Source of the DNA: Holophaga sp.
GTDB lineage: Bacteria > Acidobacteriota > Holophagae > Holophagales > Holophagaceae
Length of the DNA: 7,259 bases
Direction of reading: 5' to 3'
Assembly (NCBI GenBank): GCA_030691225.1
Contig: JAUYES010000513.1
Location: forward strand, 1-7,259
Made by a program: the position numbers and the translations under genes. Positions 1-6,802 of this stretch are shown in pieces. Below the pieces are notes generated by a model, which was not told the DNA's origin, made no database searches, and saw only the letters and a program-made list of their open reading frames with translations. The stretch's first letter is position 1, and each line of letters begins with the position of its first letter.

Positions 1-422
1 TCGCAGGTGGCACAGGCCGAAACTCCGCCGCCGCTGCGGGAAAGCTGTTCATCCTTGCCTAGGCCTGTCCACTTGGCGGAAGCACCCGTCGCAATGATCA
101 CGGCATCGGCAGTGTATGCGCCTTGATCGGTGGTGAGTCGGTAGGGGCGCTGGCCAAACTCGACCTTGATAACGGTTTCGCTCTTTACTTCAGTGCCGAA
201 ACGAAGCACCTGCTGACGCATTTCTTCCATGAGTTCGGGCCCGAGAACTCCCTTTTGGAATCCGGGGAAATTCTCCACTTCGGTGGTGATAGTCAACTGG
301 CCACCTGGTTGAGTGCCTTCGAAAATGACCGGGGAAAGGTTGGCCCTGGAGGTGTAGATGGCAGCGGTATAACCCGCTGGCCCGGTTCCGATGATCACGA
401 CTTTATGGTGGGAGATGCTCAT
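1..422 (-). CDS. trxB: Thioredoxin reductase, N-terminal part (cut by window edge)
   Basis: This is the FAD/NADPH-dependent cytoplasmic flavoenzyme that reduces thioredoxin. Read on the minus strand, 140 full codons are present; the family is usually about 310-320 residues, so the C-terminal half lies outside the window. Visible motifs in order are the FAD-binding GTGPAG at residues 12-17, GGQ at 40-42 followed by a TTEVENFPG stretch typical of TrxB, the ATGASA element at 111-116, and the redox-active CATC at 137-140 right at the window edge. The start ATG (422-420) is preceded by a GAGG ribosome binding site (complement of 429-432) with 6 bases of spacing. A slightly more upstream ATG (426-424) is in another frame and stops quickly. 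The gene is transcribed divergently from recJ. The identification is firm from the motif order; only the paralogue status (main TrxB or a TrxB-like ferredoxin/NADP reductase) stays open, and the CATC motif favours true TrxB. Confidence 0.95.
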   Translation of the reverse strand, partial: MSISHHKVVIIGTGPAGYTAAIYTSRANLSPVIFEGTQPGGQLTITTEVENFPGFQKGVLGPELMEEMRQQVLRFGTEVKSETVIKVEFGQRPYRLTTDQGAYTADAVIIATGASAKWTGLGKDEQLSRSGGGVSACATC

Positions 423-591
423 GCATAGCCTCGAAAAAAGGGAAGGGTGGGAGCCGTTCACGCTTCCAGCCAGTCTAGCTTAGTGCTTCGGTTCCTGAGG
501 CAGCCCTATTCATCAGGGGGCCAGGGAAATACACTCAAAGATGTTGTCCACGAGGCTCCATGAACGCATACCCTTCCGATTCTCTGGTTCC
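423..591. promoter_or_regulatory. Divergent spacer between trxB and recJ, presumed to hold both promoters
   Basis: This spacer separates the divergent starts of trxB and recJ, so promoters for both units should lie here or overlap the recJ 5' end. I see weak AT-rich candidates such as TAGCTT at 476-481, but no pair of -35 and -10 boxes with good spacing that I would call. A purine-rich run sits at about 433-450, and the trxB ribosome binding site is on the minus strand at 429-432. If recJ starts at 541 rather than 592, the true spacer is only 118 bases. No operator palindrome or riboswitch-like structure is evident. Confidence 0.4.
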
Positions 592-2268
592 ATGACGGGC
601 CGCTCCTGGCGCCTCCGTCGCGTCGTTGCCCATGGACAAGAGCCTTGGAAACATCTTCAAAGCGCCTTTGGCATATCGGCGCCGATGGCGAGGTTGGCGT
701 GGCTGCGCGGAGAGGACACGGAAGAGGCTCTAGCATGGCGGTTGAAGCCCGATTGGAACCGCAGCCTGGATCCATTTTTGCTGGCGGGCATGGCAGCCGC
801 CGTGGCCCGAATTCGCCGGGCACTCCAGGAGAAGGAACGGATCGTCATCTACGGCGACTACGACGTGGACGGGGTGACCGCCACGGCGTTGCTGGTGCGC
901 GTGCTCGAAAAGTTGGGTGGTAGCCCGGAATATTTCATTCCCAATCGCTTTAACGATGGCTACGGTCTTCATCTTGAGTGCATCCGAGAACTGCGGGAAC
1001 GCGGCAAGGCTGGGCTTTTCATTTCGGTCGATTGTGGCGTCCGCTCCGTGGAGGAAGTCCGGGCCAGCAAAGACCTCGGTATCGAGTGGATCATTACCGA
1101 TCATCACGCCCTGGGTCAGGAACTCCCACCTGCCGAAGCCATTATTCATCCCGCATTAGGCGATTACCCCAACCGCGTGCTCGCGGGTGTCGGGGTGGCC
1201 TTCAAGCTAGGTCAGGCCTTGCTGGATGCCGTACCGATCCCCAAGGATTCCGATATTCCGTTTCTGGATGGCCTACTTAAACTCGTGGCCTTGGGCACCA
1301 TCGCCGACATGGTTCCCCTGCGCGGCGAGAACGCTCTCTTGGTGAAGCGAGGGCTTGCCGCCCTTCGTGGGGCAAATGGTCCAGGGCTTTCGGAACTGCT
1401 CAAGTTGGCCCGCATTCAAGGCATTCCGAAGGCCCAAGATATCGCCTTTGGCATTGCACCCCGCATCAACGCCGTGGGGCGGATGGGTGCTGCTGAGGAT
1501 GCCGTGCGATTGCTTTTGACCCGGGATGCCGAGGAGGCCCGAGCCTTGGCGGCGGAAGCCGAGGCCATGAATGGCGCTCGCAAAGAGGTGCAAGACGAAC
1601 TGGCCACCCGCTTGCCAAAGCCCGATGGGCAAGCTTTTGATTTGGTGGTGGACGAGGATGCTCACAAAGGTGTGCTGGGTATCGTAGCGGCTCGGAGGAT
1701 GCGCGAGAGTGGGCGCCCCACCGGTGTGGGCACGGTCCTGGACGGCATCGCTCAGTGTTCCCTGAGGGCCCCAGAGGGCTACGACCTTACGGAACTCTTG
1801 GCTCTGGCTCAGCCGTTTCTGCGGTCCGGTGGTGGCCATCGCGCCGCTGCCGGCATCACCTTTGAAGCAGCGCACCTACCCTTTGTTCGCCAAGCCCTGG
1901 TGCGAGGGGCCGCTGTTCAAGGTGCTGGGCTCGGGATCCAAGAACTCGCGATCGACGGCTTCCTAAGCGATGGTGTTCCGGATGGTGACGATTTGGCTGC
2001 ACTGGAACCTTTCGGCCAGGGCTTTCCCGAGATGTTGGTGCTAGCTGCAGGTCGCCTTCAGATGCCTCCCCAGACTTTCGGACAGGGCCATCGCAAGCTT
2101 CGTCTGGAAGGCATTTCAGGGGATATCACATGGTTCTTTGGTGCCTCAGGAGCGTCCGCAATCCAGGTTGGTGAGACCTTGCAACTCGCCGTTTCACCCC
2201 AAGACCACCCGCGCTGGGGGCGCTCTTGGCGCCTCGACACCCTGCTTGAATCCGGGGCGAAGCCATGA
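592..2268 (+). CDS. recJ: Single-stranded-DNA-specific 5'-3' exonuclease RecJ
   Basis: RecJ degrades single-stranded DNA 5' to 3' in RecF-pathway recombination, mismatch repair and base excision repair, in the cytoplasm. Numbered from 592 (558 residues, normal for the family), the DHH-family metal-binding motifs are all present: DYDVDG at 89-94, SVDCG at 145-149, DHHA at 170-173, and the APRINAVGR block ending at 297. The DHHA1 domain carries GGGHRAAAG at 413-421, and the C-terminal OB-type region has EPFGQG near 472-477. There the common GNPEP-like continuation reads GFPEM, a small deviation. The start is uncertain. The frame is open from an ATG at 541, but the WRLRR segment that usually lies at the extreme N-terminus comes just after the ATG at 592. 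Neither ATG has a convincing ribosome binding site; AGGGAA at 523-528 is rather far from 541. The stop overlaps the next gene's ATG (ATGA), implying translational coupling. Confidence 0.95.
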   Translation: MTGRSWRLRRVVAHGQEPWKHLQSAFGISAPMARLAWLRGEDTEEALAWRLKPDWNRSLDPFLLAGMAAAVARIRRALQEKERIVIYGDYDVDGVTATALLVRVLEKLGGSPEYFIPNRFNDGYGLHLECIRELRERGKAGLFISVDCGVRSVEEVRASKDLGIEWIITDHHALGQELPPAEAIIHPALGDYPNRVLAGVGVAFKLGQALLDAVPIPKDSDIPFLDGLLKLVALGTIADMVPLRGENALLVKRGLAALRGANGPGLSELLKLARIQGIPKAQDIAFGIAPRINAVGRMGAAEDAVRLLLTRDAEEARALAAEAEAMNGARKEVQDELATRLPKPDGQAFDLVVDEDAHKGVLGIVAARRMRESGRPTGVGTVLDGIAQCSLRAPEGYDLTELLALAQPFLRSGGGHRAAAGITFEAAHLPFVRQALVRGAAVQGAGLGIQELAIDGFLSDGVPDGDDLAALEPFGQGFPEMLVLAAGRLQMPPQTFGQGHRKLRLEGISGDITWFFGASGASAIQVGETLQLAVSPQDHPRWGRSWRLDTLLESGAKP

Positions 2269-3986
2269 GGTTGTGGAGCCTCCTCAACGCCCGCAATCCC
2301 CTCTGGAAATATGCTGGGTGGGCGACGCTCGCGGCTTTAGCGGGGGTGAGCGGCTACTTCATCCACCTCGGACCCAAGCCCTTGGCACCCAAATCGAACA
2401 TGGACATTTTCAAGGGTTATGGCGGCAAATATGGAACCATAACCGAACAGTTGGGAGAAGGCCGCGTCTTCGTGCTGGACCACGAATCCATCTCGGGTGA
2501 CATGAAAAACCTGGAACTCACCGGTGTCAAAGCCCGCTTAGAGGAGCCCGATGCCCTCTGGCGTCTGGCTTCGCCCTCGGGTCAGCGAACCTCTGGGGCC
2601 TGGACACTGCAAGGCCCCATGCAGGTAGAGGCGAACGCGAACCCTTCGGGCACCGCTTTGGGCCGTGGGAACCTGCCAAATCCAGGGCCTGCGCTGCGTT
2701 GGGAAAAGGGGATTTGGACCGGGCTTTCGGATCTCGAGTGGCAGGACCTAAGCACTCAAGGCAAGGGCCGTTGGAATTTCCCCGCGGGATGGCGGCGGGA
2801 ATTGGATGGCCGATTTGTGGCCAACAAAGGCCCGATCATCTGGCAGGCCACAGAACCAAGCACGGTTCAACGGATGGAGGCAGAGCGCCTCTGGCTGACT
2901 CAGGGGTTCCAGAATGGCCAGCTCGATGGCGTCATGGCGCAATTGACGGGTGGGCGCATTTGGGCAGGCCAGGCCAACTTGGAACCTGAGACCGTCCGTT
3001 GGTCGGCTCCCGTCCGCTTTGAGCGGAGCGACGGGTGGGCGGGAACCGCCGAGAGCGGGTATGCCCCACGCCCCAAAACGGGCCAATCCATCAATCAAAT
3101 CGAACTAAAAGGCCTTCGGGCCCAGCGGCCCATGCCCGAAGGTTCGGAAAAGATGCAGGCCCAAGGCACTCGCTGGACGGCGGCGGGTTTGCGTCTTGAG
3201 GGTCAGGTTTCCTGGGAACAGCCCTTGGATGGCGAACGGCTTATGCTTAAAGCTCCCCGAGTGTTGATACGGGAAGGCGCAGGGACCGATTTGCCCGAGA
3301 CTCTTCCCATTGGCGAAGCTTGGGGCGAGGGATTTCCGGTCCTGACGTGGGGTTCGCGCAGTCTTAGCAGCCCACGGATGCGGGTGCGCAGGGCCGAGCG
3401 GGGCTGGTGGCTTCAGGCCCCCGTTTTGGGCCGAGGCGAACAAGGCACATTCAGTGCAGGGCCCGGACATGGAACGCCTAAGCGCTGGGAATTTGAAGGT
3501 CCCATTTCGGCCAAAGTATTGGCTGGGGGTGAGCTTCGGGGGAATCATCTCCTTTGGGAATCGGACACCTGGACGATTACCGGCAACCTAGCCACTTGGA
3601 CTCGTTTGCGCGAGCGCTTATCGGGGCTGCGGATTGTTCGCAAAGGCAATCTCATTACGTTTCCAAAAGGAATTTCAGGAAGCCTGGCATCCGTTGATGG
3701 CGATTTCAGCCTGCGAGCCGACACGGCGGAATACCTTGGGACAGAAATCAACCTTGTAGGTCACGTAGAATGCCGAGGATCCGGCTGGCGCTTGACCGCC
3801 GATCGCATCTCGGTGAGGCTGGGCCCAGGGAGTACCGTGAAACAAATCAACGCAAAAGGATCCGTAACACTGAAAGGGAGCCTGGGCGAAGGTTGGGGTG
3901 AATCCCTTGAACTGGAGCCCGATCCCGTAAATCCCAAGGCCCGTTGGCAAGGACGGGTGCGAGGCTTGGCCGAGGTGAACCCGTGA
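2265..3986 (+). CDS. Long membrane-anchored LptC/LptA-like LPS-transport bridge protein
   Basis: I infer a periplasmic protein, anchored in the inner membrane, that carries lipopolysaccharide from the LptBFG transporter toward the outer membrane. The 573-residue product has one hydrophobic segment at about residues 17-35 and no lipobox cysteine, as in LptC. Residues about 45-125 look like an LptC beta-jellyroll. The C-terminal region, about 425-570, looks like LptA/OstA: LRADTAEYL at 483-491, then a LVGHV strand, WRLTADR at 508-514, and INAKGSVTLKG at 528-538. Between them are more beta-rich W/G-containing segments, for example at 304-317, which resemble further jellyroll units but which I cannot assign firmly. 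LptC and LptA are each usually about 180-200 residues, so this is about three times longer. Its ATG lies in the recJ stop (ATGA), and its own stop overlaps the lptB start (GTGA). Family similarity is by pattern only; the lptB adjacency is the strongest support. Confidence 0.72.
   Translation: MRLWSLLNARNPLWKYAGWATLAALAGVSGYFIHLGPKPLAPKSNMDIFKGYGGKYGTITEQLGEGRVFVLDHESISGDMKNLELTGVKARLEEPDALWRLASPSGQRTSGAWTLQGPMQVEANANPSGTALGRGNLPNPGPALRWEKGIWTGLSDLEWQDLSTQGKGRWNFPAGWRRELDGRFVANKGPIIWQATEPSTVQRMEAERLWLTQGFQNGQLDGVMAQLTGGRIWAGQANLEPETVRWSAPVRFERSDGWAGTAESGYAPRPKTGQSINQIELKGLRAQRPMPEGSEKMQAQGTRWTAAGLRLEGQVSWEQPLDGERLMLKAPRVLIREGAGTDLPETLPIGEAWGEGFPVLTWGSRSLSSPRMRVRRAERGWWLQAPVLGRGEQGTFSAGPGHGTPKRWEFEGPISAKVLAGGELRGNHLLWESDTWTITGNLATWTRLRERLSGLRIVRKGNLITFPKGISGSLASVDGDFSLRADTAEYLGTEINLVGHVECRGSGWRLTADRISVRLGPGSTVKQINAKGSVTLKGSLGEGWGESLELEPDPVNPKARWQGRVRGLAEVNP
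3972..3978 (+). promoter_or_regulatory. Ribosome binding site that fixes the GTG start of lptB
   Basis: The sequence GAGGTGA lies 4 bases before the GTG at 3983, inside the last codons of the upstream gene. It is a near-perfect anti-16S match and decides for the GTG start over the in-frame ATG at 3944, which would add 13 residues not expected in LptB. Confidence 0.8.
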
Positions 3987-4723
3987 CCAAGACTCCCGAA
4001 ATCCATTTGGAAGCACGGGCTGTTTGCAAATCCTACGGTGATCGCAGCATCGTGCGAGGGGTTTCCCTGAATGTTGCCCCGGGGGAAGTGGTGGGATTGC
4101 TGGGACCCAACGGGGCAGGGAAGACGACTACGTTCTACATGGTGGTGGGGGTCGAGGCTCCGGATTCGGGGCAGATCTTTTGGCGGGGTGCGGATATCAC
4201 CCACATGCCCATGCACCGCCGAGCGCGCAAAGGCATCGGCTACCTACCTCAGGAATCCAGTGTCTTTAGGGGGCTAACGGTCTGGGAAAATCTCATGGCC
4301 CTCGGCGAGCTTCAGCCGCTATCGAAAACGGAACAGCGTGAGCGCTGTGAGCGTTTGATGGAAGATTTTCACCTCCAAAAAGTGCGCAACACCCTTGGCA
4401 TGAGCCTTTCTGGGGGGGAACGCCGTCGTTGCGAAATGGCCAGGGCTCTGGTAACGGATCCGGCGATCATGCTGTTGGATGAGCCCTTCGCGGGCGTAGA
4501 CCCAAAATCGGTCATGGAGATTCAAGGTCTCATCCATAACCTCAAAGAACGAGGCATCGGTGTCCTCATCACCGACCACAATGTTCGGGAGACCTTGCAG
4601 ATCGCTGACCGAGCTTATATCTTGGCGGACGGGATGATCATGAAACACGGGCTGCCCCAGGAAATCGCCGATGACCCCGATATTCGCCGGGTTTATCTTG
4701 GCGATCGGTTCAGACTGGACTAG
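3983..4723 (+). CDS. lptB: LPS export ABC transporter ATP-binding protein LptB
   Basis: LptB is the cytoplasmic ATPase that powers LptFG-mediated extraction of lipopolysaccharide from the inner membrane into the LptC-LptA bridge. The 246-residue product matches the usual length of about 240. All ABC motifs are intact: Walker A GPNGAGKTT at 41-49, Q-loop YLPQE at 87-91, signature LSGGE at 142-146 followed by RRR, Walker B IMLLDEP at 162-168, and the H-switch TDHNVRE at 197-203. The PFAGVDP after Walker B, the SSVFRGLTVWEN after the Q-loop and the DHNVRETL element are characteristic of LptB as opposed to branched-chain amino-acid transporter ATPases. Translation starts at a GTG within a GTGA overlap with the preceding LptC-like gene, so the two are probably coupled. 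The permease genes lptF and lptG are not in the window and must be elsewhere, which is common. Confidence 0.95.
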   Translation: MTKTPEIHLEARAVCKSYGDRSIVRGVSLNVAPGEVVGLLGPNGAGKTTTFYMVVGVEAPDSGQIFWRGADITHMPMHRRARKGIGYLPQESSVFRGLTVWENLMALGELQPLSKTEQRERCERLMEDFHLQKVRNTLGMSLSGGERRRCEMARALVTDPAIMLLDEPFAGVDPKSVMEIQGLIHNLKERGIGVLITDHNVRETLQIADRAYILADGMIMKHGLPQEIADDPDIRRVYLGDRFRLD

Positions 4724-4726
4724 GAG
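4722..4726 (+). promoter_or_regulatory. Ribosome binding site supporting the rpoN start
   Basis: AGGAG overlaps the lptB stop codon and sits 10 bases before the ATG at 4737. It supports that start over the in-frame ATG at 4671, which lies inside lptB and would add 22 residues that do not look like the RpoN N-terminus. Confidence 0.65.
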
Positions 4727-4736
4727 CTTCACCCGC

Positions 4737-6305
4737 ATGGCAAATCTTGGTCAAAACCTATCTCAGCGACTCTTTCAGGGTCAGACGTTGGCGCTCACTC
4801 CGGCCATGCAGCTTAAGCTAAAACTCTGGCAAATGAATTTGTTGGAACTCAGCCAGACCATCGAACGAGAGTTGGAAGAAAACCCATTGCTCGAACTCGT
4901 CGAGGAGGGTGACGAGGCTCCGAGCATGGAAGCCATAGAAGAAGGGCACGACTCTGAAGTATTGGAGGAGGCTTCCACGGAAGGGGTCGAACTGCCGGAT
5001 GGGGTCGATACCGTTGATCTAGGCCCACTCTTGGATTCCGCCAGTGAAATGAATCCAGAATCCGATCTCGAAGCCTTTACCGAAGCTGGCGTCGCTCAAG
5101 TTTTGGAAACGGATATGGGGGCCGAAAACAGCTGGGATGCCGATGTTCCTCGCACCAGCAGTCTTCCTGATGATGAACGCTCCAGCTGGGAAGATCGGCT
5201 CACCAGCAATGAAACGCTCCAGGAGCATTTACTAGCCCAGCTCTATCAAACTATGGAAGCGGATGATCCTCGGGCAGCCATGTTGGAACGGCTAATCGAG
5301 CATGTGGACCCCAAAGGGTTCCTTCGCCTCGACCCGGACCGAGGTGTGGAAACCAATCCTGCAGAGTTGGCTCAAGAACTTAGTCTCGATGAAGCCATGA
5401 TTCTGGAATTTATCGAGATCTTGCAAGAATTTGACCCTTCCGGCGTGGGCTGCTTCACCGTCAAGGAAAGCCTGCTGCTCCAGCTCAACCATGCCGGGGC
5501 TGAGCCAGATGACTTGGCGGTGCAGATTATCCAGACCCACAGCGAGTTGCTGGCTCAGCGTGATAATCAAAAGCTGCGCAAGGCCTTAGGCTGCACCGAG
5601 GAAGCCCTGGCTGAAGCCTTAAGCGTGCTCCGCCACCTGCACCCCGCACCGGGCCGGGCCTTTGATCCCGAAGGCGAGCGGGTGGTGAAGCCGGACGTGG
5701 TCGTATTGAAGGGTGACGACGGGGACTGGCGAATCTACTTGAATGATGAGGGAGTGCCGCGCCTGAAGGTCAATCGAGAATACAAAACCTTTTTGGCTTC
5801 CACCGAGGCCAAGGGCGACAAAGATTTTATTCGCGATAAATACCGCAGCGCTCGCGATTTCATCCGTGGCGTCGAAGACCGAAACCGCACCGTCCTGCGG
5901 GTTGCAAAATCCATCGTAGAACTTCAGCAAGAATTCCTTGACGCTGGCATCGAAAAACTTCGGCCTATGGTGTTGCGTGATGTTGCCGAAGCTACTGGGT
6001 TTCACGAATCCACCATTTCGCGAGTGGTCAAGGCCAAGACCATTCATACCCCCCAGGGACTCTTTGATCTGAATTATTTTTTCAGTGCGTCTCTGGGCTC
6101 TGCCTGCGGGGATGATGTCTCGGCCACGGTGGTCAAGCATAAGATCAAGGCTTTAATTCAAGCCGAAGATCCCGCGAAACCCTTGAGCGACGAGACGCTT
6201 GCGCGACTCTTGGAAAGGGATGGCATCCAGGTGGCCCGCCGGACCGTAAATAAATATCGAGAAGAGCTGAAGATTTCTCCAGCTTCTCGTCGTCGTCGCC
6301 GATAA
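4737..6305 (+). CDS. rpoN: RNA polymerase sigma-54 factor RpoN
   Basis: RpoN directs core RNA polymerase to -24/-12 promoters and needs AAA+ enhancer-binding activators to open them. The 522-residue product has the full family layout. Region I (about 1-56) has the glutamine- and leucine-rich activator-responsive helix, including LTPAMQLKLKLWQMN and the EENPLLEL segment. Region II (about 56-150) is long and strongly acidic. The core-binding domain follows. A helix-turn-helix lies at about 413-431 (LRDVAEATGFHESTISRVV), followed by the FDLNYFFS segment. The RpoN box ARRTVNKYRE is at 500-509; the common form is ARRTVAKYRE, so only one position differs. The end is a run of arginines. The gene lies 13 bases after lptB, a neighbourhood conserved in Proteobacteria, and hpf follows. 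No regulated promoter of its own is visible, so it is probably co-transcribed from recJ. Confidence 0.97.
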   Translation: MANLGQNLSQRLFQGQTLALTPAMQLKLKLWQMNLLELSQTIERELEENPLLELVEEGDEAPSMEAIEEGHDSEVLEEASTEGVELPDGVDTVDLGPLLDSASEMNPESDLEAFTEAGVAQVLETDMGAENSWDADVPRTSSLPDDERSSWEDRLTSNETLQEHLLAQLYQTMEADDPRAAMLERLIEHVDPKGFLRLDPDRGVETNPAELAQELSLDEAMILEFIEILQEFDPSGVGCFTVKESLLLQLNHAGAEPDDLAVQIIQTHSELLAQRDNQKLRKALGCTEEALAEALSVLRHLHPAPGRAFDPEGERVVKPDVVVLKGDDGDWRIYLNDEGVPRLKVNREYKTFLASTEAKGDKDFIRDKYRSARDFIRGVEDRNRTVLRVAKSIVELQQEFLDAGIEKLRPMVLRDVAEATGFHESTISRVVKAKTIHTPQGLFDLNYFFSASLGSACGDDVSATVVKHKIKALIQAEDPAKPLSDETLARLLERDGIQVARRTVNKYREELKISPASRRRRR

Positions 6306-6362
6306 GAAAAGGGAACAAGGTCAGAGCCAGGCGCACTTGAGTGAACTAGCGAGTTTTCCACC

Positions 6363-6378
6363 AGGGCCATTCGGCCCT
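6363..6378 (+). other. Short hairpin in the rpoN-hpf gap
   Basis: AGGGCC (6363-6368) and GGCCCT (6373-6378) form a perfect 6-bp stem with an ATTC loop, followed by only three Ts in a row. It lies 5 bases before the hpf ribosome binding site. It could be a weak terminator or attenuator after rpoN, an mRNA-processing or stabilising structure, or chance. The T run is too short for a confident terminator call. Confidence 0.4.
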
Positions 6379-6383
6379 TTCAT

Positions 6384-6389
6384 AAGGAG
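6384..6389 (+). promoter_or_regulatory. Strong ribosome binding site of hpf
   Basis: AAGGAG lies 6 bases before the ATG at 6396, a near-consensus site with ideal spacing. It fits a protein that must be made quickly and in ribosome-stoichiometric amounts, and it is stronger than the sites of the upstream genes in the same unit. Confidence 0.75.
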
Positions 6390-6395
6390 TCCGCG

Positions 6396-6728
6396 ATGAA
6401 GGTCATCTTCACCGGCCGCCACGTAGAGGTATCTGACGCGCTCCGCGATTTCGCCGAGGAACGCATCGAGAAAATGACCTCCTACCTGGACGACTTAATC
6501 GACGTTCACGTCACGCTCAGTGTCGAAAAACACCGACACGCGGCAGAAGTCTCCATCAAGACCCGCGGCGGGGATTTCCTTGCCAGCACGGAGACCGACG
6601 ACATGTACGCCAGCCTTTCCCAGGCCCTGGATAAATTAGAAACCCAGGCCCACAAACACGCTGGAAAACGTCAGGCAACCTTCAAGAGCGGAGCAAGAGA
6701 ATTGATCCCGGCCGAAGTGGCTGAATAA
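6396..6728 (+). CDS. hpf: Ribosome hibernation promoting factor, short form (HPF/RaiA family)
   Basis: The product binds in the decoding channel of the 30S subunit and inactivates ribosomes in stationary phase or under stress. The 110 residues match the short HPF/YfiA type, with a single S30AE domain and without the C-terminal dimerisation domain of long HPF. Typical features are the start MKVIFTGRHVEVSDALRDF, the helix ending near residue 30, the EVSIKTRGGDFLAS strand pair at about 51-64, DDMY at 68-71, and the second helix with LDKLETQAHKH at about 78-88, whose basic residues contact 16S rRNA. The position after rpoN is the classical one (rpoN-hpf), but the ptsN-type genes that follow in Proteobacteria are absent here. 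A terminator follows 20 bases after the stop. The short form usually works with a 100S-forming partner such as RMF in gammaproteobacteria; no partner is seen in the window. Confidence 0.93.
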   Translation: MKVIFTGRHVEVSDALRDFAEERIEKMTSYLDDLIDVHVTLSVEKHRHAAEVSIKTRGGDFLASTETDDMYASLSQALDKLETQAHKHAGKRQATFKSGARELIPAEVAE

Positions 6729-6748
6729 AACCTAAACAACCTGGAGGG

Positions 6749-6777
6749 AAGGGGGCCCGGAAAACCGGGCCCCCTTT
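6749..6777 (+). terminator. Rho-independent terminator after hpf
   Basis: A perfect 10-bp GC stem (GGGGGCCCGG at 6751-6760, CCGGGCCCCC at 6765-6774) with an AAAA loop is extended by two A-T pairs, then TTT and a GC-interrupted continuation. The stem is very stable but the T run is short, so termination may be partial. It separates the recJ-to-hpf unit from the downstream menaquinone genes. Confidence 0.85.
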
Positions 6778-6797
6778 GCGTTAACCTGATCCAAGAC

Positions 6798-6802
6798 GGA
6801 GG
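6798..6802 (+). promoter_or_regulatory. Strong ribosome binding site of the small Cys-rich ORF
   Basis: GGAGG lies 4 bases before the ATG at 6807. It is one of the strongest sites in the window and is the main reason, with the conserved-looking cysteines, for believing that this short reading frame is translated. Confidence 0.75.

Noticed and set aside
123..428. Plus-strand open frame of 101 codons over trxB
   Set aside because: It is antisense to clearly recognisable TrxB coding sequence with FAD-binding and CATC motifs; its product resembles no family.
495..525. Possible inverted repeat in the trxB-recJ spacer (CCCT...AGGG)
   Set aside because: Only 4-5 pairs with a loop of about 7 bases and a mismatched flank; within chance for this base composition.
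1273..1875. Minus-strand open frame of 200 codons inside recJ
   Set aside because: It lies opposite the conserved DHH/DHHA1 part of RecJ; long antisense frames are common in GC-rich genes and this one has no recognisable motif.
2384..2400. TGGCAC resembling the -24 element of a sigma-54 promoter
   Set aside because: No TTGC-type -12 element at the required spacing, and it lies inside the coding sequence of the LptC-like protein.
3761..4216. Minus-strand open frame of 151 codons across the lptC-like/lptB junction
   Set aside because: It opposes the Walker A region of LptB and the overlap of two coupled genes; a real gene here is very unlikely.
5619..6140. Minus-strand open frame of 173 codons inside rpoN
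   Set aside because: It is antisense to the core-binding and helix-turn-helix parts of RpoN, with no ribosome binding site or family pattern that I recognise.
6337..6365. Possible hpf promoter with TTGAGT as -35
   Set aside because: No acceptable -10 element lies 16-18 bases downstream.
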